43,922 bases of DNA, taken from contig NZ_SMKO01000069.1 in assembly GCF_004348685.1 (NCBI RefSeq), forward strand, positions 1 through 43,922, in the 5' to 3' direction. The DNA comes from Nonomuraea deserti. GTDB lineage: Bacteria > Actinomycetota > Actinomycetes > Streptosporangiales > Streptosporangiaceae. Below are positions 1 through 9,249 of the stretch, piece after piece. Made by a program: the position numbers and the translations under genes. The stretch's first letter is position 1; the number at the start of each line of letters is the position of its first letter. The notes under the pieces are model-generated. The model did not search any database and was not told the DNA's origin. It saw nothing but the letters and a program-made list of their open reading frames with translations.

Positions 1-12
1 TATAAGAGACAG
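1..12. other. Residual Tn5/Nextera mosaic-end adapter
   Basis: The first 12 bases read TATAAGAGACAG, which is the 3' part of the Tn5 mosaic end used in Nextera libraries. The native sequence therefore probably begins near base 13. In the RHS reading frame these bases add a foreign L-S-L-I tail. This marks the window start as an untrimmed contig end, not a biological boundary. Confidence 0.85.
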
Positions 13-3000
13 ACCGCCGCCTCCGGAGCCGTTGCCTCCGAAGCCGCCTCCGGGCGGGCCGTTGATGACGCCACCGCCAGAGCCGAGGGAGGGGTAGTCG
101 AACGTAGGCGGCGTCAAGTCCGGGTCGTGGCATTCGGGACCGAAGGCGTAGACCCAGCAGGGAAGGTGCCCGGAGGGATCAACGGTGCCGAGGGGGTTGG
201 CCAGGCCGTAGGCGTGGCGGTTGCCGGCGGTGGAGGGGATCTGCGGGATGGTCCAGGTGTCGCGGCTGGTGAACGCGCCGGTGCCGGGGTCGTACCACCG
301 GGCGTGCATGTTGACCGCGCCTGTGGTGGGGTCGGTCCACTCGCCCTGGAAGCCGACACCGGGCGTCTCCCCCGACCCGCCGAGTTGGGCGCCGAAAGGG
401 TCGAACGTGCGGGTGCCGGACGTCTCTGCGCCGCCGTAGCGGGCGGTGACGTCGCCGTGCAGGTCGGCGTACAGCAGCTTGCCGGTGGCGGTGGAATTGA
501 CGGCCTTGTCGGCGACCGGTTCGGCGCTGACGCCGCGGCTGGTCAGCCTCGTGCCGTCGGAGACGACGTCGTTGCCCAGGCCGCTGTACTTGTAGGCGGT
601 GCCGTTGCGCTGGGCGATGCGTCCGAGGCTGTCGTAGGTGTACTGGGCCCCGTCCGAGGTGAGCTGGTCGAAGGCGTCGAAGGTGAGGTTGCGGTTTCCG
701 GCGGTGGCGGTGGTGCCGCGTGGCCTGTAGGTGTAGTCGATCCCGTCGCCGGACAGGAGCTGGTTGCGTGCGTCGTAGGTGAAGGTGGTGGAGCCGGCCT
801 TGGTGCGGTTGCCGGCGTCGTCCCATTCGTACGTCGTGGCGGTGCCGCTGGGCGGGGTCCAGGAGGTGAGCCGATTGGCGCCGTCGTATTGATAGGTATT
901 GGGAGATTCCACCCCGTTCGTGATGGTCTTCTTCGAGGTGACGTTGTCGTCGCGGTCGTAGCGGTATTCGGTGCCCTGGATGATGCGCGACACCGCACCA
1001 CCGGCGGTGTATTCCGTGATCTTGTCGCCGAGCAGGCGGCTCAACGAGTCGTAGGTCTTGACTCGCTTGACCAGGCCCGCCGTGCCGCGCTGGGTGGTGG
1101 AGAGAAGCCGGCCCGCCGAGTCGTACGCGAAGTCGACGGTGCTGCCGGACAGGCCGTCGGTGACGGAATTCGTGCGGCCCGCGCCGTCGTAGGTGTACGT
1201 CGAGTTCCCCGCCGCGTCGCCGCGCGTGGCGAGCCGGCTGTCGGCGGTGTAGGTGAAGGTGGCGTCGCCGGCCGGGCCGCGGGTGGTCAGCAGGTTGCCG
1301 CGGTCGTCGTAGGTCAGCTGGGTCGGCCCGCCCGGCCCGCCGAAGGAGGTGAGCCGCCCGCCCGGGTCGTAGCCGTACGTCTTGTCGGCGGTCGGCGCCT
1401 CCGCACCGGTGCCGCGCTGGACCCTGAGCCGGCTCTGGGCGTCGTACTCCGCGGTGAGGGTCACCCCGCCGGGGACGACGTGCCGTACCGGGTTGCCGGC
1501 CGCGTCGTAGGAGGTGGTCCAGGTCCGGTCAGGCGCGTTCGGGGTGGTGGCGGTGACCGGCTCGATCGTCGACTCCGGCAGTCCCCAGGACGTGAACGTG
1601 TAGTCGGTGGCGTGCCCGTTGCCGTCGACGAACCGGGTCCGGTTGCCGGCCGCGTCGTAGCCGAACGTGGTACGGATCGTCTTGGCGTCGCTGACCTCCT
1701 CCTCCTGGCTCACCAGGCGGTTCATCGCGTCGTAGGCGAGCGTGGTGGTCCGGCCCTCGGGCGAGGTGCTCGAGGTCAGGTTGCCGTTGGGGTCGTACGT
1801 CATCTGCCGGCGACGCTGTTCGACTCCCCACGGTTCCGTCACCTGCCCGGCCACGATGGCCTGGCCGAGCAGGTTGTAGCCGACGCGGGTCGTGGCCCCG
1901 GCCGGATCGGTGGAGGCGCGCAGGCGGCCCACGTTGTCGTAGGCGTAGGTGGTGGTCCGGCCGGTCGGGTCCTTGCTGGTGAGCCGCTCGCCGGCGGCGT
2001 TGAAGGTGCTGGTGGCGGTGCGACCCGTCGGGTCGGTCACCGCGGTCGGGTTGCCCGCGTCGTCGTAGCCGTACCTGGTGACGAAGTACGCCTGCGGCGC
2101 GCGTTCGACGGCGGTCTGGGTGATGCGCCGGCCCAGCTCGTCATAGGTGTACTCGACGGTGGCGCCGTTCGGGTCGACGACCGAGCGCGGCTCGCCGTTG
2201 CGGTCGTACCGGACTCTGGTGACGCTGGGCCGACCGTCGACCGCCGGCAGCGTCTCGGTCAGTGGCCGGCCGTGCGGGTCGAAGGTACGGGTGGTGGTCC
2301 GCTTCAGCGGGTCGATCACCGAGGTCTCGTTACCGAGAGCGTCGTATCCGATGAGCGTCTCGGCCCGGATCACCTGCCCGCCGGGCGGCGTGTAGTCGGG
2401 CCGCCGGACCGACGCCGCCTGCCCGAGCAGGTTGTAGCCGACCGTGGTGACCGCTCCGTTCGGATCCTTCAGGTGTGTGGGGTCGCCGAAGGTGTCGTAG
2501 CCGACGGTCGTCTGCGGCTTCACGCCGGCCTGCCGCTGCCCGGCCACCCAGGTCTCCACCTGCGGGCCGGTCTCGGTGACCAGCCGGCCGAGCGCGTCGT
2601 AGGTGAACGTCGTCGGGAGCCGCTTGCGGTCCACGTGCTCGATCACGAGGCCGCGCTCGTCGCGGTCGTACGTGGTGGACACCACGCTGCCCCCGTCGCC
2701 CTCGACCGCCTGGACGTCCGTGGCGACGACCATTCCGGCCGCGTCGTAGCGGTACTTGGTGGTCTCGACCCGGCCGGACAGGACGGTGCCGGTGCGATCG
2801 ACGGCGACCGGCAGGCCGTCGGCGGCGCGGGTGTAGGCGGTGCTGCGGTTCAGCCCGGCCGGGTCGAGGGTCTGGGCGGCGAGATAGCCGGCGGTGTCGT
2901 AGGCCATCGTGGTGACCCGTCCGCCCGCGGCGATGATCTTCGTGACGTTGCCGGCCGGGTCGTACTCGCGCTGGTCGAGCAGCACGTCCTTGCGGCTGCC

Positions 3001-6000
3001 GTCGGCCTGCAGCACGTTCTTGCGCGTGGCGGTCGCCGGGAGGTCGTCGTCGTAGTAGGTGTAGCGGGTCTCCCGGCCCATCGCGTCCGCCTTGCCCGCC
3101 AGCCGTCCGGCGGCGTCGTACGTCCGGACCTCCAGGACCAGCGCCTGGGAAGTGGAGTCCTCGGGGTCGACGTTCGCGCCCACGGCCGTGCGGCGCAGCA
3201 GCCGGCCTTGGGTGTCGTAGTGGGTGATCCAGGTGGTGCCGGCCCGGTCGATGAACCGCTCCTCCAACCCGGCGTTGCGCAGCTCGCGCTTCTCCTGCCT
3301 GCCGTCGGGGAAGGTGGTGGCGACCAGCCTGTCGTGCGCGTCATAGGTGAAGCTCGTGGTGCGCGCCGGGTCTCCGCCGGTCGTGTCGCTTTCGGTGATC
3401 TGGGTGCGGTTGCCGTTGGCGTCATAGACGTAGCGGGTCCTCAGGGTGTGCTTCACCCCTGACACCGTGTTCGTCACCGAGGGCGAGGTCACCGTCTCGA
3501 CCTCCGAGCGCGGCGTGTAGGTGTAGGTGGTCGTGCCCAACTCCTGCCCGGACGCCTTGAGCCGCGTCTGGCTGATCCGCCGGCCAATGCCGTCATGGGC
3601 GTAGCGGGTGCGCAGCCCGACCGGTGAGACCTCCTCGGCCAGGTCCCCGTTGCTCCGGTAGAGGTAACGGGTGGTCTGCTGGGCTCTGCGCCCGGTGTGC
3701 TCGATCAGCAGCCCCGGCGGAACCGTGCCGCCGCCGTCGGCCGACTCGCTGCCGAGGGAGTATTTCCAGGTCTCGACCGGGTTGGTAGTGGTGCCATTCG
3801 GCTTCGGATAGGTGACCGACAGGAGCCGCCCGACGGTGTCGTACCGGTACACCGTCCGGTAGGTGGCGTCATCGGGCCCGGACGACCGGGCGTCGGAGTC
3901 AGTGAGCTTGCGGTCGTTGCGCGGGTCGAGGGGGTTGCTCTTGTCCACGAAATACGTCGCGTACGACGTCTGGCACGAGTCGGCGGCCCGGCAGGTCGTG
4001 CGCGACAACACGTTGCCGCGGTCGTCGGTGGTGAACGTGATCCGGTGATCGAGCTCATCGACCTCGGCCGACCGGAACCCCGCGGTGTTGTACCCGTAGC
4101 TGCGGGTCCTGCCGCCATGGGTGCGCTTGGTCAGCCGGCCGCCGTGATCGGCGTCGAACTCGTAGACATAGTCCGGGTACGGCCCGTGCAACACCACCCG
4201 GCGCACCGCCTCGTTACGGCTGGGCGCGTCGAGGGTCCAGCTCCGCCCCGAGTGATCGGTGTAGCTCGTCACCCGGTCCGTGCCGGTGTCGTAGCTCAGC
4301 CGGGCGGCGATCCGGTCGTCCTGCGGCAGCGTCACCGTGGTCAGCTGCTGGACCTGCCGCGCCGCCGCGGCGTGCTGGGCGACCGCGGTCGAGCCGAGCG
4401 GATGCTGGTAGAGCGCGATCTCGTCGATGCTCCCGGCGAAGAACGAGTCGCCGCCGTTGCCCGACGGCCACCCGGTGGTCTTGCCCGCGCCGGCCACCAG
4501 GTACGGCATCTCATCGTGATCGATGAGACCCTTGATCGTGTCGTCCCGCTCCGGGTCGGCGTCGTCCTTCTGCGCCACGCCGTCGATGTACAGCTTCTGG
4601 GTGTCGATCGACCCGGACAGCACCACGTGGTGCCAGCGGCCGTCGTTGACATGGCCGTCGGAGATGATCTGCCGCTGGCCCTCGGGTTCGGGCACCCAGA
4701 ATCCGCCACGCAGGTAGCCGTCCCGTCCGACGTACAACACCGGCGTCCACTGCTTGCTCGGTGTGGCCGAGCCGAAGGGCTGGTCGGCGTAGCTCATCAG
4801 CACGCCATCCGCGGTGGTCCTGAACCACAGCTCGACCGCGAGGGTCATCGTGCTGCTGGCCAGCTTGGCCGGTAGGTCGATCCGGCTGCTCGTCCCGTTG
4901 AACGCCGCGGCGCCGTCGGTGGTGCCGGCCAGCGCACCCGTGACGCCGAGCGTCACCGAGCGGTAGGTGCCCGCGTCCGCGCCCGGCGTACGGGCGGTGA
5001 CGTTGGCCGCGCCGCCCGTGGTCGTCTCGCCGAGCCGCCAGTACGCCCGCGGGCTGTCGTCCACGGCCACCGACCGGTAGTGCGAACCCGCCTGATACGC
5101 GTACCGGGTGCAGTTCGGCGCCGCAGCCGGGTTGCACGCGCTGGTCAGCCGGTCACCTTCGTAGGTGTAGGTCCAGGCAAGCGACGGCTGGTCCGTGCTC
5201 ACCCGGGTGACGTGCCCGCCGGTCCAGGTCAGGTCCAGCCGCCGACCGCTGGTCAGGTTGCGCACGCTGACCGGCCTGCCGTCCGGGCAGGCGGCCTCGT
5301 ACTCCAGCTCCTGGACCAGGCCGCTCGGATCGGTGATCCGGTCCAGCTTGCCGCACGCGTAGAAGCGCCACTGGCTGCCGCTGGTGTCGCGCAGCGTGAA
5401 CTTCGCGGTGCTCGTGTCATGGGCCAGGGTGAGGTTCTGCCCCATCGGCGGCGCGTACGTGCCGTCGTGGTTGCGGCCGAAGCGCACCTGGCGGCCCGTC
5501 GGGAGCGTCACCGTCACGTTGCCGGACCCGTCGTCGTCCTCCGACAGCTCGGTGTCCAGCCGCGACGCCCAGCCCTCGCCGAAGGCGTTGGTGTCACGCG
5601 GGTCGAGGCTGTTGTACGCGCGGGTGATGGTCAGATCCGGGCCGACGGTGGCCACCGACGCGTCAGTGCTGGTCATCCCGTAGTTGCCGACCTGCGGATC
5701 GAGCCCCGGCGCCGGTGCCCCCTGCGGGGTCCCGCCCAGATGGGAGGTGATCTCCGGCTGCGGCACCCGTGTGTTCAGCTGCAGCGGGCCGCGCCACTCA
5801 CCGGCCGTCACATTGTCGTGCACCTGGACCCACCAGTAGTACGTCTGGCTCCAGCGCAGTTCGCCCGCCGGCGGCACCCACGTCGCGTTCGTCCAGTCCT
5901 GCGTCTGCGTGCAGTCGACCGGCGCCTCGGGGTTGCCCGCGCAGATCCGGAACTTGTACTTGAACCCGGTCCCCGGCCAGTTGTCGTCGTCGTGACCCTC

Positions 6001-7983
6001 CGCATACAGCGTCGGCCTGATCGAGTCGACCGCCGCGCCGCTGCCCGGCTGCTGGAAGCGGGTGGTCGGCGGGACATTGACCACCCGCAGGCTGAACGCC
6101 CCATGCGGCACGCCGTACTCTCGGTAGTCGACGCTGCCGTTGTACATCGTCATGGCCACCTGATACTCGCCCGGCGGCAGCGGCACGATGGGCACGCTCA
6201 TCGCCACCGACGCGTTCGGGCCGGCGTTCCCCGGGACGTTGAACTTCGGCGAGGCGTGCACGACCTTGCTGCCCTGCTTGACGATGAAGCCGAACTTGTG
6301 CGGGCCGCTCGGCGTCCACGTCACCGCACCACGGTTACGCACCGTCGCCTTCAGCTGGCCCGCCCGATTCGCCGTCGGCAACGTCACCTCGTCCACCCGG
6401 TACTCGGCGCCCTGCGGGGAGTACTCGACGTCCAGGTACGGCACGCCCGCGCCGTTCTCGGCGGTGGCCTGCGCCGAGCCGAACCTCTTGTACGCCCCGG
6501 CGTCCCCCTCGTCGGTCGCACGCACCGACAGGCCGTGGAACGGCGCGCCGTGCGTCCAATCGGTGAGCACGTCCCGATCCAGCTCCAGCGGGAGGGCAGC
6601 CCTCGCCGCCGGGCATTCAGCCCGCCCGTACGCGAACGACCGCTGGCTCAGATGCTGCGCGAGGGGGGCACCCGGCCAGGTGGTCATCCGGGATCCGGAC
6701 CAGGACGCGCCGACCGCGTACACGTCCACCGGCTTCGGGGTACACGTGGCGCTCTGCACGTTGTACAGGTTCAGCGCCGCACCGACGACGTACTGGTTGG
6801 GCAGGCTCCTGCCGAGCTCGGAGAAGTGCAGGTAGGCCGCGTGAACCCGCCCTGAGCTCTCCTTACCGATCTTGAGGAACTCCTCCCCGGAGTGATCGCC
6901 CGGCGCGCCGGTGGTAACGTAGGTGTCATCGCCGTCACCGTTGATCTGCGTCTTGAAGCTCAGGTTCGCCATGGCCGGGAACACCCGGCTGCTGTCGCGC
7001 AGCCAGTCCTCAGCCAGCTCCACCCGCAGCACCCAGGACGGGCCGGACTGCTGCAGCCGGTAACGCACGCCCTGGGAGGTCGTGGCCTTCTCGTCGCGCA
7101 TCGACCCGGCGGGGACCAGCACCTTGACAACGCCTCCGGCATCGGACAACGCGAGGTCGCCGGTGGCCTCGTCCAGGACGGGGGTCAGGCCGCGTAATCG
7201 GAGATCGAAGTCGTACGAGGTCGGCGCGTCGGCGGAGTGCACCACGATGTTGCCCTTGAGCCCGGTCGCGGTGGCGCCGAGTCGGAGGTCGGTGTCCGGC
7301 CGTACACCGGTATAGCCGACCCGCTCGCCGGAGATCCGGCCGGGCGCGGCGGCCGCCCCGCGCAGCCCGAAGGCCACCTCGTGCGCGTCGTCCAGCGTCA
7401 AAGTGGCGAGGTTCCCGGCGGCGGCGGTGGCCGCGAAGCTGACCGGGGAGGGGACGAGCCGGGGCGCGATGCGCCCACCGGCGTCATGGGCCAGGTCGAG
7501 GTCGATCGGTGCCCAGCTCCCGTCCGTCCGTCGAGCCTGTACCGGCTCGCTGTACAGGCGGCGAGTGTGCGTCCCGTCCTCGTTCTGGTAGACGCGGGAG
7601 GTCGCGGAGCGCTGCTCGACCAGCTCCTTGCCGACCTCGACCACGTCCTCGCCCTGCGTCCGCTCGGCCGCGAGCATCCTCACGTTCGTCAACCGCTGCG
7701 GCGGCTGCGATGCGGGCGGATCGAGGGCCTGCACGGGCAGCCGGTCCGCGACCGCATGCTTGGGACGCTTCGGCTCACGCTCGGGGCTTCGCAGGCTCGT
7801 CACCGTGGAGCCGCCCGGGCGCAGGTCCTCCGCGGAGCCGGATAATTGCTCCGGCGCCTCACTCGCCGCGCCGGGCGGCGGCCCCTCCTCTGTGTTCCGG
7901 GTAACGGGTAGCTCCGCCGCCTGGACGGCGGGCGTCAACGTGAACAGGCAGACAACCGCAGTTACAGCACACCGCACCCGCAT
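1..7983 (-). CDS. Giant secreted RHS/YD-repeat protein, LamG domain, 3' end missing
   Basis: One uninterrupted minus-strand frame runs from ATG 7983 to the window start, about 2,657 native residues, with no stop. It opens with a short signal peptide (M-R-V-R-C-A-V-T-A-V-V, cleavage near A-Q-A). A DNRLRE-like segment lies around residues 345-500, a Trp/Tyr-rich fibronectin-like stretch near 700, and a DUF6531-like entry (T-R-A-Y-N-S-L-D) near 780. A LamG/concanavalin-like jellyroll occupies about 970-1205. Dozens of YD repeats (Y-D-x-x-G-R/N) run from about 1230 to 2475. The RHS core signature (G-A-V-N-M-H-A-R-W-Y-D-P) sits at about 2550-2570, followed by D-P-S-G-H. In this family the RHS shell encloses a variable C-terminal toxin or effector. 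Here the sequence stops about 50 residues after that border, in a Gly-rich linker, so the effector type cannot be known. The jellyroll suggests surface or glycan binding. Confidence 0.93.
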   Translation of the reverse strand, partial: MRVRCAVTAVVCLFTLTPAVQAAELPVTRNTEEGPPPGAASEAPEQLSGSAEDLRPGGSTVTSLRSPEREPKRPKHAVADRLPVQALDPPASQPPQRLTNVRMLAAERTQGEDVVEVGKELVEQRSATSRVYQNEDGTHTRRLYSEPVQARRTDGSWAPIDLDLAHDAGGRIAPRLVPSPVSFAATAAAGNLATLTLDDAHEVAFGLRGAAAAPGRISGERVGYTGVRPDTDLRLGATATGLKGNIVVHSADAPTSYDFDLRLRGLTPVLDEATGDLALSDAGGVVKVLVPAGSMRDEKATTSQGVRYRLQQSGPSWVLRVELAEDWLRDSSRVFPAMANLSFKTQINGDGDDTYVTTGAPGDHSGEEFLKIGKESSGRVHAAYLHFSELGRSLPNQYVVGAALNLYNVQSATCTPKPVDVYAVGASWSGSRMTTWPGAPLAQHLSQRSFAYGRAECPAARAALPLELDRDVLTDWTHGAPFHGLSVRATDEGDAGAYKRFGSAQATAENGAGVPYLDVEYSPQGAEYRVDEVTLPTANRAGQLKATVRNRGAVTWTPSGPHKFGFIVKQGSKVVHASPKFNVPGNAGPNASVAMSVPIVPLPPGEYQVAMTMYNGSVDYREYGVPHGAFSLRVVNVPPTTRFQQPGSGAAVDSIRPTLYAEGHDDDNWPGTGFKYKFRICAGNPEAPVDCTQTQDWTNATWVPPAGELRWSQTYYWWVQVHDNVTAGEWRGPLQLNTRVPQPEITSHLGGTPQGAPAPGLDPQVGNYGMTSTDASVATVGPDLTITRAYNSLDPRDTNAFGEGWASRLDTELSEDDDGSGNVTVTLPTGRQVRFGRNHDGTYAPPMGQNLTLAHDTSTAKFTLRDTSGSQWRFYACGKLDRITDPSGLVQELEYEAACPDGRPVSVRNLTSGRRLDLTWTGGHVTRVSTDQPSLAWTYTYEGDRLTSACNPAAAPNCTRYAYQAGSHYRSVAVDDSPRAYWRLGETTTGGAANVTARTPGADAGTYRSVTLGVTGALAGTTDGAAAFNGTSSRIDLPAKLASSTMTLAVELWFRTTADGVLMSYADQPFGSATPSKQWTPVLYVGRDGYLRGGFWVPEPEGQRQIISDGHVNDGRWHHVVLSGSIDTQKLYIDGVAQKDDADPERDDTIKGLIDHDEMPYLVAGAGKTTGWPSGNGGDSFFAGSIDEIALYQHPLGSTAVAQHAAAARQVQQLTTVTLPQDDRIAARLSYDTGTDRVTSYTDHSGRSWTLDAPSRNEAVRRVVLHGPYPDYVYEFDADHGGRLTKRTHGGRTRSYGYNTAGFRSAEVDELDHRITFTTDDRGNVLSRTTCRAADSCQTSYATYFVDKSNPLDPRNDRKLTDSDARSSGPDDATYRTVYRYDTVGRLLSVTYPKPNGTTTNPVETWKYSLGSESADGGGTVPPGLLIEHTGRRAQQTTRYLYRSNGDLAEEVSPVGLRTRYAHDGIGRRISQTRLKASGQELGTTTYTYTPRSEVETVTSPSVTNTVSGVKHTLRTRYVYDANGNRTQITESDTTGGDPARTTSFTYDAHDRLVATTFPDGRQEKRELRNAGLEERFIDRAGTTWITHYDTQGRLLRRTAVGANVDPEDSTSQALVLEVRTYDAAGRLAGKADAMGRETRYTYYDDDLPATATRKNVLQADGSRKDVLLDQREYDPAGNVTKIIAAGGRVTTMAYDTAGYLAAQTLDPAGLNRSTAYTRAADGLPVAVDRTGTVLSGRVETTKYRYDAAGMVVATDVQAVEGDGGSVVSTTYDRDERGLVIEHVDRKRLPTTFTYDALGRLVTETGPQVETWVAGQRQAGVKPQTTVGYDTFGDPTHLKDPNGAVTTVGYNLLGQAASVRRPDYTPPGGQVIRAETLIGYDALGNETSVIDPLKRTTTRTFDPHGRPLTETLPAVDGRPSVTRVRYDRNGEPRSVVDPNGATVEYTYDELGRRITQTAVERAPQAYFVTRYGYDDAGNPTAVTDPTGRTATSTFNAAGERLTSKDPTGRTTTYAYDNVGRLRASTDPAGATTRVGYNLLGQAIVAGQVTEPWGVEQRRRQMTYDPNGNLTSSTSPEGRTTTLAYDAMNRLVSQEEEVSDAKTIRTTFGYDAAGNRTRFVDGNGHATDYTFTSWGLPESTIEPVTATTPNAPDRTWTTSYDAAGNPVRHVVPGGVTLTAEYDAQSRLRVQRGTGAEAPTADKTYGYDPGGRLTSFGGPGGPTQLTYDDRGNLLTTRGPAGDATFTYTADSRLATRGDAAGNSTYTYDGAGRTNSVTDGLSGSTVDFAYDSAGRLLSTTQRGTAGLVKRVKTYDSLSRLLGDKITEYTAGGAVSRIIQGTEYRYDRDDNVTSKKTITNGVESPNTYQYDGANRLTSWTPPSGTATTYEWDDAGNRTKAGSTTFTYDARNQLLSGDGIDYTYRPRGTTATAGNRNLTFDAFDQLTSDGAQYTYDSLGRIAQRNGTAYKYSGLGNDVVSDGTRLTSRGVSAEPVADKAVNSTATGKLLYADLHGDVTARYGGAETSGTRTFDPFGAQLGGSGETPGVGFQGEWTDPTTGAVNMHARWYDPGTGAFTSRDTWTIPQIPSTAGNRHAYGLANPLGTVDPSGHLPCWVYAFGPECHDPDLTPPTFDYPSLGSGGGVINGPPGGGFGGNGSGGGGLSLI

Positions 7984-8024
7984 GGCGACAGCCCCACATC
8001 TCGAGTGACCAAAACCTCGCGTAC

Positions 8025-8048
8025 CAGCGGTGTGGCTGATGACCGCTG
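8025..8048. promoter_or_regulatory. Inverted repeat upstream of the RHS gene
   Basis: CAGCGGT and ACCGCTG form a 7-bp inverted repeat with a 10-base spacer, 42 bases before the RHS start codon. It lies in the 312-base divergent gap between the RHS gene and the gene at 8296, which otherwise holds no coding sequence I can support. It could be an operator or a 5' leader hairpin. Confidence 0.3.
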
Positions 8049-8295
8049 CTGTACGTGAGCATGATGACCGGCGGGTGGCTTCTGTTCGGCTTCACCGGAG
8101 CGTCCATCCGCACCGCTGCCTGATTGCTTTCGCCATTCGTCGGTAATTTGGTGGACACCGAACCATCGATGCCCTAGACCTGCTTACCAGGACATACATG
8201 GACGATGTATCGGAACGTCGTGACCGGGAGACGGGAGTGCGACAGATCGAGTTCCGGTCGACCACTCGGCGAACCTGAACGCATCGGAACTGAAC

Positions 8296-8979
8296 ATGGC
8301 GGATCCGCTCGAACGCCTGCGCATGGAAGCGTCGCGCGACAACTACACCTCGATGGTCCGGCTGGCACAGGCGCTATACGGGAACGGGGCCGGGCCTCAC
8401 GAGGTCCTGCACCAATGTTATGGGGTCCAATTTCCCGACGAGTTTCTCGTGATCGCCGAGGCTGACCCCGACCAACGTGACTGGCTACTCGGCTGGTTGA
8501 CCCTTCTACCATGGAAGTTGGCCATTCCGCTGGCCCGCCGCCGCCCACTCGGGGCCGGCCGGATCCACGATATCGAGCGGGAGATTCACGGTCGGGATCC
8601 GGACCTGATTCCCCTCGTCCTCTGCAGGAGCTCCGTCAGTCATTTCGTCTGGGGGTTCGCCGGCTCGTGCCTCTGCTACCGGCTGAGCGAACTCGAGGCG
8701 GGACGGACGACCACATACCGTACCCACTCCAGTTATTCAAACGTCGACCCCCGCCCCGGCGCCGCGCCGGATGAGATCGTGCGATGTGGCGATTCCCTGC
8801 TGGCGGCCTTGCACCAGCACCACTCCGACGACCTCGCCGGAGTCAAGTGGGCTGAACGTGCATCGGCGCGCCAGAGCGGTGGCGGTTGGGCGGATGACGA
8901 AGACGTAGAAATGGCGCAATTGGTACTCGCGGACATTGAGGAGCTGCAGCGACGGGTCGCCGAGCACCAGAACGACTGA
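8296..8979 (+). CDS. Hypothetical cytoplasmic protein, divergent from the RHS gene
   Basis: A 227-residue acidic protein starting M-A-D-P-L-E-R-L. I do not recognise a family with confidence. The N-terminal part (about residues 20-55, A-Q-A-L-Y-G-N-G...F-P-D-E-F-L-V-I-A-E) faintly recalls the SMI1/KNR4 fold used by many toxin immunity proteins. The middle is Trp- and Cys-containing and the last 40 residues are a charged helix (D-I-E-E-L-Q-R-R-V-A-E-H). There is no signal peptide or membrane segment. It is divergent from the RHS gene, whereas immunity genes usually lie just downstream of the toxin tip, so an immunity role is only a guess. Codon use is typical of the window. Confidence 0.75.
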   Translation: MADPLERLRMEASRDNYTSMVRLAQALYGNGAGPHEVLHQCYGVQFPDEFLVIAEADPDQRDWLLGWLTLLPWKLAIPLARRRPLGAGRIHDIEREIHGRDPDLIPLVLCRSSVSHFVWGFAGSCLCYRLSELEAGRTTTYRTHSSYSNVDPRPGAAPDEIVRCGDSLLAALHQHHSDDLAGVKWAERASARQSGGGWADDEDVEMAQLVLADIEELQRRVAEHQND

Positions 8980-9249
8980 CCAGCGTCGACTGGGCGGGAC
9001 GCGCCGCAGGCCGCCTCGCTTCTCCAGTAGCCAGATGCCACCGTGTCGGCGATGACCACGCCAGCTTCGATGAGGACGTTGCCGGGGTCGCGATCAGCGG
9101 CATGTTTCTTGTCCGGTAAGTAGCCGACGAGAGTCCGGTGGTTGCCCTGGCCCCGTATCGGCGTCGCCTCAATACTTGCTGGGCCGGGCGGCCATCGCGC
9201 TCACTCATCAGCCGCCTTGCCTCATGCCAGGAGAAATGAGGTCGGGTAC

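Noticed and set aside
127..3462. Long plus-strand frame of 1,111 codons opposite the RHS gene
   Set aside because: It is antisense to the YD repeats, rich in G-V-G/V-V-G/R strings with no domain, and arises from the GC-rich codon pattern of the real minus-strand gene.
3697..6855. Further long plus-strand frames opposite the RHS gene
   Set aside because: Low-complexity Arg/Val/Gly composition and no recognisable motif; the minus-strand frame carries the YD repeats, the LamG-like domain and the other motifs instead.
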